From: Aquimarina sp. ERC-38
Lineage (GTDB): Bacteria > Bacteroidota > Bacteroidia > Flavobacteriales > Flavobacteriaceae
Direction: 5' to 3'
Assembly: GCF_026222555.1 (NCBI RefSeq)
Contig: NZ_CP098511.1
Span: forward strand, 3,577,501-3,641,500
DNA: 64,000 nucleotides
Shown: piece by piece, positions 36,441 to 44,555 of the stretch
Layout of the letters: each line of letters begins with the position of its first letter
Numbering within the stretch: the first letter of the stretch is position 1
Made by a program: the position numbers and the translations under genes
The notes under the pieces: generated by a model
Database searches by the model: none
What the model was told of the DNA's origin: nothing
What the model saw: the letters and a program-made list of their open reading frames with translations, nothing else

Positions 36441-39359
36441 TTGAAACATCATACTATTCTTTTCTTTGCTTTAATACTAACCCTATTACTGGTATCGCAA
36501 ACTACGTTTACCCAGGAACTACCGGTTATTCAAATTCAAAAACAAATTGAAACTTTAAAAAACGATCGTCGCGGGCCGTATTATCGTATCAAATGGTTTT
36601 GTAAAGACGGATCGATTCGGGAACCCAAAGATCCCTGTCCTGACTCTATCGGTGGCGGTATCCAACATGCCAGCTATAAAAAAGAAGTTGAAGAACTGGG
36701 CAAAAAACATCATATTTTTTTTGGTGAAATATTAGCCTATACCAATCCTAAAGAATTTTGGGATGCTACAAATAATAATAGCCGAATCAAACAGTATCAG
36801 TTGGGGAGATATTTAAATAGTGTTGACGATGGCTGGATATTACAAAAAGGACAATACTACCGGGGAGCCGTACAGTCAGAAGATGAAGAAGAATGGGGAA
36901 TCCAATTTTATACGGATTTGCTTAAAAACGACCAAATTTTAAAAGAACAGTACTATTTTATTCGCCAAACTTTAAAAGACATTCCGCATGAAGGGGATAG
37001 TAACCTGGCGCAACTGATGCGGAGTCAATCCAAGGTTTTAGCCGAAGAATTACCGGAATTTATGGATGCTCGTATTAAAATTCACGGAAATCCTGATCAA
37101 ACCGATATAGCTTTAGTTCAGACTTTTATAAAAAAAAATCAATCTAAAATTACTCCAGCCTTAAAAAAACAATTTGATGAGTTAAATACAACCATGACCG
37201 CTTATTATGAGCCGGTAGATGTAGCAAGCTTAACTGCTATCATTGACAAACTATCAAATTCCGTAGGACTAACTACTACGCTCAAAACATTCACCAACAC
37301 CCTTAGCCAAAAGAAACCATCCGAACAAATTATGGCTATTGCCGTAGCTTTATGTGATATTCGTGAACAGATTACTGCTTATAAAACCGGAAAAGAAAGG
37401 CTTTTACTTCTGGACCTATCTAATAAATTAGAAGGCATTGCCCTGAAAGAAACTCAAAATTGGAACCCGGAAAGCGTATCCGAATTGCTTGGGAAAATTG
37501 AAGTACTGGCAAAATTGACTACAGGTACCGGATTGTTAGAAGAATGGGAATGGAATGCAGTAGAGAATCAGCTTATAATTGCGGATAAACAAAAAGAGGT
37601 AAGCTTAAAAGAATTGAACAATTTTTTAAAAAGCGCACGTAGTATTGTAGAATGGTCAACCTCACAGGTAAAAGCCGTCTATCAAGATGTAGTCACTACC
37701 TATACATCCTTTGAGCCTAAGTCGTATGGGTTTATCGATGACCGGATACGTTCTTCGGTAGCTTTAAGTTTAGGAGAAAGTGTGAGTAAACTTGGATCGT
37801 TTATTGCCCAAAAATCCGCAGTCCAAAATGAAGTATTTTCTTTAGAAAATCAAAGTAGCATTCGGGGTTTAAATCCGGGATATGCACAGGGAACTTTAAT
37901 TGTGGTTTCCGGTTCTCCCGAAAAAACCGAAGTAAACTCAGAAAATATTTACGTTTTTAAACAACCCCCTTCGGATCTAAAACCGGTAGCAGGAATCTTA
38001 ACCGTTTCCGAAGGTAATTTAGTGTCACACGTTCAGTTATTAGCCCGTAACTTGGGAATACCAAATGCAGCGCTATCTGATAAAAACCTGGAAGATTTAC
38101 TACCCTATAACGGTTCCAAAGTTTTTTATGCGGTTTCTAATAAGGGCAACGTAATTATCAAGCCTGCTGATCAAATGTCGGCAAAAGAACTTCAATTGTT
38201 TACTAAAAAAGAGCGTAAAACAGATAAAATTGAAGTACCTGTAGCTCAAATCCAATTAGATACTAAAGAAGTATTAGATATGCGGAAAGTAGATGCTTCC
38301 GATTCCGGTAAGCTTTGCGGACCTAAAGCAGCCAACCTGGGACAATTAAAAAAGATGTTCCCGGACAAAGTAGTTGAAGGTCTGGTGATTCCTTTTGGAA
38401 TTTTTAAAGCACATATGGATCAAAAAATGCCCGGAACTTCACAATCCTATTGGGAGTATCTAACTAGCATGTTTAAAACCGCTGATGAAAAAAGAGCGAG
38501 TGGTACCCCGGAAGAAGAAGTAGAACAATATCAATTAAAAAGCCTGGTAACCCTTAGGGAAGCCATTCTTAAAATGCCACTATTACCGGAATTTGAAAAC
38601 AATCTTACTTCCCAATTCAAAACCATCTTTAAGGGAAAAATAGGTAGCGTACCAGTCTTTTTACGTAGTGATACGAATATGGAAGACTTAAAAGAATTTA
38701 CGGGTGCCGGCCTCAACCTTACGTTATTTAATATATTAGATACTACGCAAATCTTAAAAGGCATTAAAAATGTTTGGGCTTCACCCTATACAGAACGTAG
38801 TTTTAAATGGCGACAGAAATACCTGGCAAACCCTGAAAATGTATTTCCGTCCATTTTAATTATTCCTAGTGTAGATGTGGATTACTCCGGGGTGTTAATT
38901 ACCAAAGGCATTAATGAAGGAACGGATAATGATCTTACCGTAGCCTTTAGCCGGGGTGCCGGAGGTGCAGTTGACGGGCAATCTGCAGAAACCCGTTTAA
39001 TTACCAAAAACTCACAATATTTATTAGCCCCTGCACGGCAAGTAGATTATATCCGATTACCAAAAACCGGGGGAACTTCTAAACATACAACCCATTTTGA
39101 CCAACCTATTTTAAATGACTCTAATATTTCAGCCATACGCGAAGTTGCCCGACAAATTCGTACAATTTTACCTAAAGAAACCCAATCGGACTACGATGGT
39201 GCGTATGATGTGGAATTAGGCTTTCAAAGTGATAAACTATGGCTCTTTCAGATTCGGCCTTTTGTAGAAAATAAAAATGCTAAAACATCCGAATATTTAA
39301 CCTCCATTACCCCGATTGTGCGGGAACAACAAAAAATTAATTTAGCTTCTAAACTTTAG
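36441..39359 (+). CDS. Exported dikinase-like protein: phosphohistidine domain plus C-terminal PPDK-type ATP-grasp (glucan water dikinase-like order)
   Basis: 972 residues. A signal peptide (1-25, TILFFALILTLLLVSQTTFTQ) is followed by a novel-looking N-terminal region (~40-200), a helical region (~200-470), a phosphohistidine swivelling domain (~475-575) with SEGNLVSHVQLLARNLG (His530) and a PPDK-type ATP-grasp domain (~615-945). The latter has CGPKAANLGQLKK, IPFGIFKAHM, LRSDTNMEDL (742-750), VWASPYTERSFKWRQ and ELGFQSDKLWLFQIRPF. The His-domain-then-ATP-grasp order, and the motif wording, match alpha-glucan water dikinases rather than PPDK or PEP synthase. Family knowledge: these use ATP to phosphorylate a glycan through a phospho-His. 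The start must be TTG at 36441. An ATP-using enzyme with a signal peptide is odd. It is 3 bases ahead of a serine hydrolase gene. Confidence 0.8.
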   Translation: MKHHTILFFALILTLLLVSQTTFTQELPVIQIQKQIETLKNDRRGPYYRIKWFCKDGSIREPKDPCPDSIGGGIQHASYKKEVEELGKKHHIFFGEILAYTNPKEFWDATNNNSRIKQYQLGRYLNSVDDGWILQKGQYYRGAVQSEDEEEWGIQFYTDLLKNDQILKEQYYFIRQTLKDIPHEGDSNLAQLMRSQSKVLAEELPEFMDARIKIHGNPDQTDIALVQTFIKKNQSKITPALKKQFDELNTTMTAYYEPVDVASLTAIIDKLSNSVGLTTTLKTFTNTLSQKKPSEQIMAIAVALCDIREQITAYKTGKERLLLLDLSNKLEGIALKETQNWNPESVSELLGKIEVLAKLTTGTGLLEEWEWNAVENQLIIADKQKEVSLKELNNFLKSARSIVEWSTSQVKAVYQDVVTTYTSFEPKSYGFIDDRIRSSVALSLGESVSKLGSFIAQKSAVQNEVFSLENQSSIRGLNPGYAQGTLIVVSGSPEKTEVNSENIYVFKQPPSDLKPVAGILTVSEGNLVSHVQLLARNLGIPNAALSDKNLEDLLPYNGSKVFYAVSNKGNVIIKPADQMSAKELQLFTKKERKTDKIEVPVAQIQLDTKEVLDMRKVDASDSGKLCGPKAANLGQLKKMFPDKVVEGLVIPFGIFKAHMDQKMPGTSQSYWEYLTSMFKTADEKRASGTPEEEVEQYQLKSLVTLREAILKMPLLPEFENNLTSQFKTIFKGKIGSVPVFLRSDTNMEDLKEFTGAGLNLTLFNILDTTQILKGIKNVWASPYTERSFKWRQKYLANPENVFPSILIIPSVDVDYSGVLITKGINEGTDNDLTVAFSRGAGGAVDGQSAETRLITKNSQYLLAPARQVDYIRLPKTGGTSKHTTHFDQPILNDSNISAIREVARQIRTILPKETQSDYDGAYDVELGFQSDKLWLFQIRPFVENKNAKTSEYLTSITPIVREQQKINLASKL

Positions 39360-39362
39360 CCT

Positions 39363-40613
39363 ATGCGTACCCTGTTTACTTTTATCGTTGCCACTGCCAT
39401 TATTTTATCTTTTGGTTTTAGTACTTACTATCCTATTGACGGATATAAAAAAACGGGTATTGCCCGGTTGTATCAACTTCAGAAAATGATGGAAGATAGT
39501 GTGGATAACCGTAGGATTCCGCAAGGTGCTTTTAAAAATGTGGCAGACATTACTTTAAACCTTCTTTCGCGTAAAGATGATAGCATTTCGTTGTTATTGC
39601 AAGAGGATGCGACGTTTGCTAAGGAAATCAATCGTTTGTTTCCCGGAAGTGGTTATTCTGCGACCGTTCTGGATATGTCCAATCCTGATAGTTTAAAGTA
39701 CGCCGCGTATCGCGAAAATAGTGGGTATCAACCGGGTAGTGTTGGAAAAATAGCAGTGTTAAATGCATTATTTACACAGTTAGCAAAATTATGTCCGGAT
39801 TCCTGGGAAGCCCGTACCGCCCTGCTTAAAAATAAACGGGTACACGCTCGATACTGGGGCACCGGAGATCATCATACCATCCCAATTTATGATATTGAAA
39901 GTGAAAAATTAACCCGCAGAAGGGTGCAATCCGGTGACGAATTTTCATTATACGAATGGGCAGATCATATGGTTTCGGTAAGTAATAATGGGGCTGCTAG
40001 TGTAGTTTGGAGAGAAGCCCTGTTGATGGCAGCTTTTGGTGAACAATATGAAAAGTTAACCGAAGAGGAAGCAGAAACCTATTTTAAAGATACCCCAAGG
40101 GATTCTTTAACCAATTTAGCCAATGATGTAGTAAACCTACCTTTACGGGAGCTGGGTATTACCCATGACGAATGGCGTTTAGGTAGCTTTTTTACCGGAG
40201 CCGCAAATAAATATGTGGGAGATAAAGGTGGAAGTATTGGTACTCCGGTTGGGTTAATGAAATTTCTGGTACAATTGGAACAAGGAAAGGTAGTAGACGA
40301 AAAATCAAGCTTAGAAATGAAGCGTTTGTTATATCTCACGGACCGAAGAATTCGATACGCCAAATCCCCTGAACTGGACGATGCTTCCGTATACTTTAAA
40401 TCCGGTAGCTTTTATAAATGTGATCGTAATAAAGATCCTAATTGTGCGGCTTATGCAGGTAACGTTTATAATTATATGAATTCGGTAATTATTGTAGAGC
40501 AACCGGACGGTACTAAATATATTGTTTGTTTAATGAGTAATGTATTAAATAAAAACAGCGCAGGGGCACATATGTATTTAGGTAGCAAAATTGATAAGGT
40601 AATACGGTCGTAG
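39363..40613 (+). CDS. Exported beta-lactamase-fold serine hydrolase A
   Basis: 416 residues. N-terminal hydrophobic segment (4-19) as signal peptide or anchor. All three penicillin-recognising motifs are visible: SVGK (126-129), SNN (207-209) and KSG (346-348). The fold is therefore the class A beta-lactamase/DD-peptidase type, acting in the cell envelope. Nothing indicates real beta-lactamase activity, and the long insertion between SxN and KSG is atypical. It is presumably cotranscribed with the dikinase-like gene (3 bases apart). Confidence 0.82.
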   Translation: MRTLFTFIVATAIILSFGFSTYYPIDGYKKTGIARLYQLQKMMEDSVDNRRIPQGAFKNVADITLNLLSRKDDSISLLLQEDATFAKEINRLFPGSGYSATVLDMSNPDSLKYAAYRENSGYQPGSVGKIAVLNALFTQLAKLCPDSWEARTALLKNKRVHARYWGTGDHHTIPIYDIESEKLTRRRVQSGDEFSLYEWADHMVSVSNNGAASVVWREALLMAAFGEQYEKLTEEEAETYFKDTPRDSLTNLANDVVNLPLRELGITHDEWRLGSFFTGAANKYVGDKGGSIGTPVGLMKFLVQLEQGKVVDEKSSLEMKRLLYLTDRRIRYAKSPELDDASVYFKSGSFYKCDRNKDPNCAAYAGNVYNYMNSVIIVEQPDGTKYIVCLMSNVLNKNSAGAHMYLGSKIDKVIRS

Positions 40614-40655
40614 GTTATTATTGTTTTCTAATAATTAATATCTCGAAGAGCCAAT

Positions 40656-43493
40656 CTAGTTTAGTACTTCTAATACCTTAAAAGCGCTCTTTACAACTTC
40701 TGGGTTTTTATGGTTTCTTAAGGCTCGAACCGTTCTTTTAAAACGATGATCTTTAAGATGAAAAACAAGGTTTAATACGGCTAACTTCGTTGTCTTACCC
40801 CGGTTTTTTAATAAAAGCAACAAGCATTTCATTTCTTCTTTGATAGGAACGGAAGCTTGCTCTTCAAACTGTTGATTCAACATATAAGTGGTATGAAACT
40901 CTATTAATGGCAATACCTTCATCTTTACTTTTGTTTGTAACATATTATCCAGAAATTCGATAGCATTCATTTTAGCTTCCTTAAAATCACTTTTTAATCC
41001 ATCATAAACTACTTTAATATCTGTCTGATCGTATAATAAACTTAGTAGGTTAAAAATTGCAGTTAAATTTAAGTCCAACTGTTGTTTAAGTAAAAGGATA
41101 ATTTCATTTCTAGCAATATGTTGTTCCGTTTGCTGATCGCTTAACTTTTCTGAATGTTCCAGTAGTAATCTATTTTGATATTCAAGTGAGATAATACTGT
41201 TAATCGTATTTTTATAAGAAATACTTTCTTTATGTAAATACTTATTAATTAGGGTTCGATTGATTTGAAGTACTGGTTTTTTTCTTTTAATTTTTAATAA
41301 AGATTTTGAAGCCTGCACTCTTACAATAATATCTTTACTCCGTAAAAAGCGAACCAAAATGCTAACTGCATTTTGATTATAAAAAGACTCCACAATCTTC
41401 GGAATGTATTTTTTTGTAGCAACTTTAAGTAAATCATCACTATCCATTTTTAATACGGTTTGGGTGATTTCAGGACCATAGGATTGTAAAGCTCTAATGG
41501 TTTTTTTCCTTAATTTGTTATACTTTAAAAAAGATAACAGGGGGAGTACAAACTGTTCTGAAGCCGTAAGTCCCGCTGCTTTAATTGCATGCTTAATGAT
41601 ATATTCGTCTTTATGATGAAGGTTTGCCCCGATATAAGAATAAAACCTAGGAATTCTTGCATATCCGATGGTAATTAATAATTCCGCTATTTCTTCTCTT
41701 CGATGCGAGGCTTCATCTTCAGAAAGTTCTTTGACCTTTTCATTAATCCGATAATCCAATTGGTACTTTGTGGCAATCCGCAGGTTGTGTTGCGCTTCTT
41801 TTGCCAGACAAAGTAAAGCGGCATTTGAGATATAATCGATTTCATGATCCAGGTAGGCTTTAAATAATTCATCATCCTTTAAATCCGTATGTAGTAATAA
41901 ATAATTTAAGGAAGCTACGACCAACTCATCATCCTGAACCCATAACAACTGTTCGATTCTATCAGTTACCGTACCTTTATCAAAAGCATATAACTGGTTT
42001 ACCGCTGCCGTTTTTACCCGATGTGAAGGATGGTCTAATAAGCGAATGATACTTTCCTTAAGGTTTTTACTATTAAATTCGGTTAAGCGATCTAATAAGA
42101 CTAAAATTTCAGTCTCGGAGCCTTCATTTAAAATCTGGAAGGTGGATTGGAGATTATTTTCTTTTTGTACTTGTCCGGAATTTTCTTCTGAAGCGGATAA
42201 AGAAAGTTGTAAGTTTTGCCGAAACGAATCAAAATACGCTTCTCTTAATTTGTAAATAAGGAGCACCCAAACAAATAGAAAAAATAAAATGATAATGGTG
42301 ATATAGGTAGTATCTAATTGCCATTTCCGAATAATAAATACTAAAATTAGACCGGCGATACCAGTTGCCAGGCTATCTACCACTACATCAATAAAAGCTT
42401 TAGCACTGTTTTTTATATCATATGGGATAGGTAAGATTGAAAGTTCGACTGCGGCTTTATTTAAAGACTGTTTAAAACTTCCGTCCAAACCTTTAATGAT
42501 AATTAAAATAGCTAGTTCAGGTACGGCTAAAAAAATTAAACACCCTAAAGCTATGGTTAAAGGTAAAATCAGTAAAGTAGAACTAACTCCTAATACTCCT
42601 AAAACCCGGTTGGTTAAGAATAATTGAATTACCAATGCCAATACATTAAAAGTAGAAAACCAAAATCCAAAGAACGAAGCCAGTTGATCCGAATCCGGTA
42701 TCCGGACCGAAGCAAAATCACTAAATTGAAAATCTACCAATTTTGCCATAATCACACTAACCCCAATAATTAAAGCCAGTAAAGACAAATGTTTCGAATT
42801 TAAGATAAGTTGAAAGGAGTTTTTACTATTTTCTGTAGTTTTAGAAAGTTGGCGTTGTTGTATGGCATATTTATTCAGCTTTCTAATCCTAATAAACCAG
42901 ACTATTTTAAGGATGGGTATACATAATAGAATAAGGCAAGCGGCTAAAATAATCAGAAATTGATTTCCGGTTATCGGTGCCAAAATGGTAGTTAGATATC
43001 CCCCAAAAATACCCCCGGCAATTGCTCCGGAGCCTATAAATCCAAAAAGCCGTTTAGCTTCCCTGGCATTGTAAACCAGATTTGCTATCAACCAAAATTG
43101 GGAAGTGGTTAGAACCGCAAAAAGTGCGATCAGAATATAATACACATATAAAATCCAATTATTTAAGAATATGGTTTTTAAAAGAAATCCGAAAACAAGG
43201 AAACACATACTAAAAAAGAAAAGAGTTCCCATCGTTAATCGTTGTAGAGAAACTTTCTTTACCAGACGATTATAGAAGTACGAAGCTATTACTGCCACAA
43301 TAGCAACAATCATATAGGCATAAGGCAGATGGGAGGCTCCGAGTTTGGATAAGAAAAGAGCAGTAACCGTAGGTTTTACAATAAGTAGCACCGTTATAAT
43401 TAAGAAAATGTAAAGTTGCATAAAGAACGAAATCCGTATTTCTCCGTCCCGTATATCAAAGGTCTTTTTAAACAGTGTTTTTAACATTGACAC
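40656..43493 (-). CDS. Npt1/Npt2 (NTT, ATP:ADP antiporter) family transporter fused to HEAT repeats
   Basis: 945 residues. Residues ~20-415 hold about 11-12 membrane helices with NTT-family wording: FWLIANLVYNAREAKRLFGFIGSGAIAGG (~133-161) and IKGLDGSFKQSLNKAAVELSILPIP with KNSAKAFIDVVVDSLATG (~333-375). Residues ~440-945 are soluble alpha-solenoid HEAT-like repeats (e.g. LDHPSHRVKTAAVNQLY, RFLRSKDIIVRVQASKSLLKI), probably cytoplasmic. Family knowledge: NTT proteins exchange ATP/ADP or other nucleotides in plastids and intracellular bacteria; HEAT-fused forms occur in free-living bacteria with unknown function. It converges on the dikinase/hydrolase pair and abuts a second serine hydrolase gene. 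Confidence 0.82.
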   Translation of the reverse strand: MSMLKTLFKKTFDIRDGEIRISFFMQLYIFLIITVLLIVKPTVTALFLSKLGASHLPYAYMIVAIVAVIASYFYNRLVKKVSLQRLTMGTLFFFSMCFLVFGFLLKTIFLNNWILYVYYILIALFAVLTTSQFWLIANLVYNAREAKRLFGFIGSGAIAGGIFGGYLTTILAPITGNQFLIILAACLILLCIPILKIVWFIRIRKLNKYAIQQRQLSKTTENSKNSFQLILNSKHLSLLALIIGVSVIMAKLVDFQFSDFASVRIPDSDQLASFFGFWFSTFNVLALVIQLFLTNRVLGVLGVSSTLLILPLTIALGCLIFLAVPELAILIIIKGLDGSFKQSLNKAAVELSILPIPYDIKNSAKAFIDVVVDSLATGIAGLILVFIIRKWQLDTTYITIIILFFLFVWVLLIYKLREAYFDSFRQNLQLSLSASEENSGQVQKENNLQSTFQILNEGSETEILVLLDRLTEFNSKNLKESIIRLLDHPSHRVKTAAVNQLYAFDKGTVTDRIEQLLWVQDDELVVASLNYLLLHTDLKDDELFKAYLDHEIDYISNAALLCLAKEAQHNLRIATKYQLDYRINEKVKELSEDEASHRREEIAELLITIGYARIPRFYSYIGANLHHKDEYIIKHAIKAAGLTASEQFVLPLLSFLKYNKLRKKTIRALQSYGPEITQTVLKMDSDDLLKVATKKYIPKIVESFYNQNAVSILVRFLRSKDIIVRVQASKSLLKIKRKKPVLQINRTLINKYLHKESISYKNTINSIISLEYQNRLLLEHSEKLSDQQTEQHIARNEIILLLKQQLDLNLTAIFNLLSLLYDQTDIKVVYDGLKSDFKEAKMNAIEFLDNMLQTKVKMKVLPLIEFHTTYMLNQQFEEQASVPIKEEMKCLLLLLKNRGKTTKLAVLNLVFHLKDHRFKRTVRALRNHKNPEVVKSAFKVLEVLN

Positions 43494-44408
43494 CTATTTA
43501 CTAACAATCGACCTTGACTTTTTCATTACTTTTTCAAGAGGTACCACGAGATCCCGGATAATTTGTTCGCCGTAGGAGTCTTCAATCAGGGCTACTAAAA
43601 TATATCTACGCTTAGGTCCCCATACCATTACAGAATCCGAATGATAGTTTTTCCAGGAACCTGATTTACGATAGAAAGTGGCTTTAGGTGCAATTTTATC
43701 TAACGTATTGATAAATTTATGGTGTAAGGCTGGGTCTTTCATAATTTTTAGCATCTCTTCGGAGCGTTCTTCACTTACCAGGTTTCCTAAAGCCAATTGA
43801 TAATAGAAACTACAAACCTGTCTTGTAGTGGCTGCGTGACTTAAACCTTTGAGTGGGTCGGGGTATCTTCTACCTCCGGCAGCATAACGTTTTCCTACCC
43901 ATAGCCCACCTCCTACTTCTTCGTTATATAAATCTGTTTTTGGGCTTCGTAATACAGCTTCTATTTTTTCATAACCTACCCGGTCAATCATACGGGTAGA
44001 AGCTTGATTATTAGATTTACTAATCATTAACCGCATATCTTTCCTAACCTCAGGAGTATCTTTTAATTCCCCTTTATCAATGGCGTCCATAGCTGCTAAT
44101 AGCACCGCAATTTTAGGAAGGCTGGCCGCATACATCATATGGGTGTCGTTTAACCCGGCGTATTCAATATTATTAATATCACTAAGGTCTACAATACCTA
44201 TGGACATCCGTTTAGAATTTACCAGTTGCTTCCACTTTTTATTAATAAATATTTCATTTTCAAGAGTTTTCTGTAATTTCGGACTGTATCTCTCATAAAG
44301 CGGGTCTACTTCGCTATTTGCATCAATGGGCAATTCACTGGTTTGACCTGATATTGTAAAACAAGAAAGAAACAAGGAAAGGATAAGAAAACCGTAATTC
44401 GAAATCAT
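43494..44408 (-). CDS. Exported beta-lactamase-fold serine hydrolase B
   Basis: 304 residues. Signal peptide in residues 1-21 (MISNYGFLILSLFLSCFTISG). Motifs: SLPK (96-99), SNN (132-134), KSG (248-250), plus GGGLWVGKRYAAGG. It is about class A beta-lactamase length and clearly different from hydrolase A, though both share KIAVL after the nucleophile motif. It is the upstream gene of the transporter unit; its stop and the transporter start are adjacent, so the two are translationally linked. Confidence 0.82.
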   Translation of the reverse strand: MISNYGFLILSLFLSCFTISGQTSELPIDANSEVDPLYERYSPKLQKTLENEIFINKKWKQLVNSKRMSIGIVDLSDINNIEYAGLNDTHMMYAASLPKIAVLLAAMDAIDKGELKDTPEVRKDMRLMISKSNNQASTRMIDRVGYEKIEAVLRSPKTDLYNEEVGGGLWVGKRYAAGGRRYPDPLKGLSHAATTRQVCSFYYQLALGNLVSEERSEEMLKIMKDPALHHKFINTLDKIAPKATFYRKSGSWKNYHSDSVMVWGPKRRYILVALIEDSYGEQIIRDLVVPLEKVMKKSRSIVSK

Positions 44409-44501
44409 GTATTAAATTTTAGTCAATGTAATCATAGTCCGTACCAATTACTAACTTATCTGTAATAAATTAGTTGTCAATACCTATAGTAAAGATAAAC
44501 T

Positions 44502-44534
44502 AAAAAAAGCCACCCGGTTTACAGGTGGCTTTTT
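44502..44534 (-). terminator. Rho-independent terminator downstream of rpsA
   Basis: AAAAAAGCCACC (44503-44514) pairs with GGTGGCTTTTT (44524-44534) around a 9-base loop. A-run and T-run flank the GC stem on each side, so it can work in both directions; the minus-strand rpsA transcript is the one it ends. Confidence 0.9.
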
Positions 44535-44555
44535 CTATTTGAAATATTAAGGAGT

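Noticed and set aside
36441..39359. Annotating the exported dikinase-like protein as pyruvate phosphate dikinase or PEP synthase
   Set aside because: The PEP/pyruvate-binding TIM barrel is missing, the domain order is reversed, and there is a signal peptide.
39363..40613. Calling the serine hydrolases antibiotic-resistance beta-lactamases
   Set aside because: Only the general SxxK/SxN/KSG motifs are present; context and atypical insertions give no support for drug hydrolysis.
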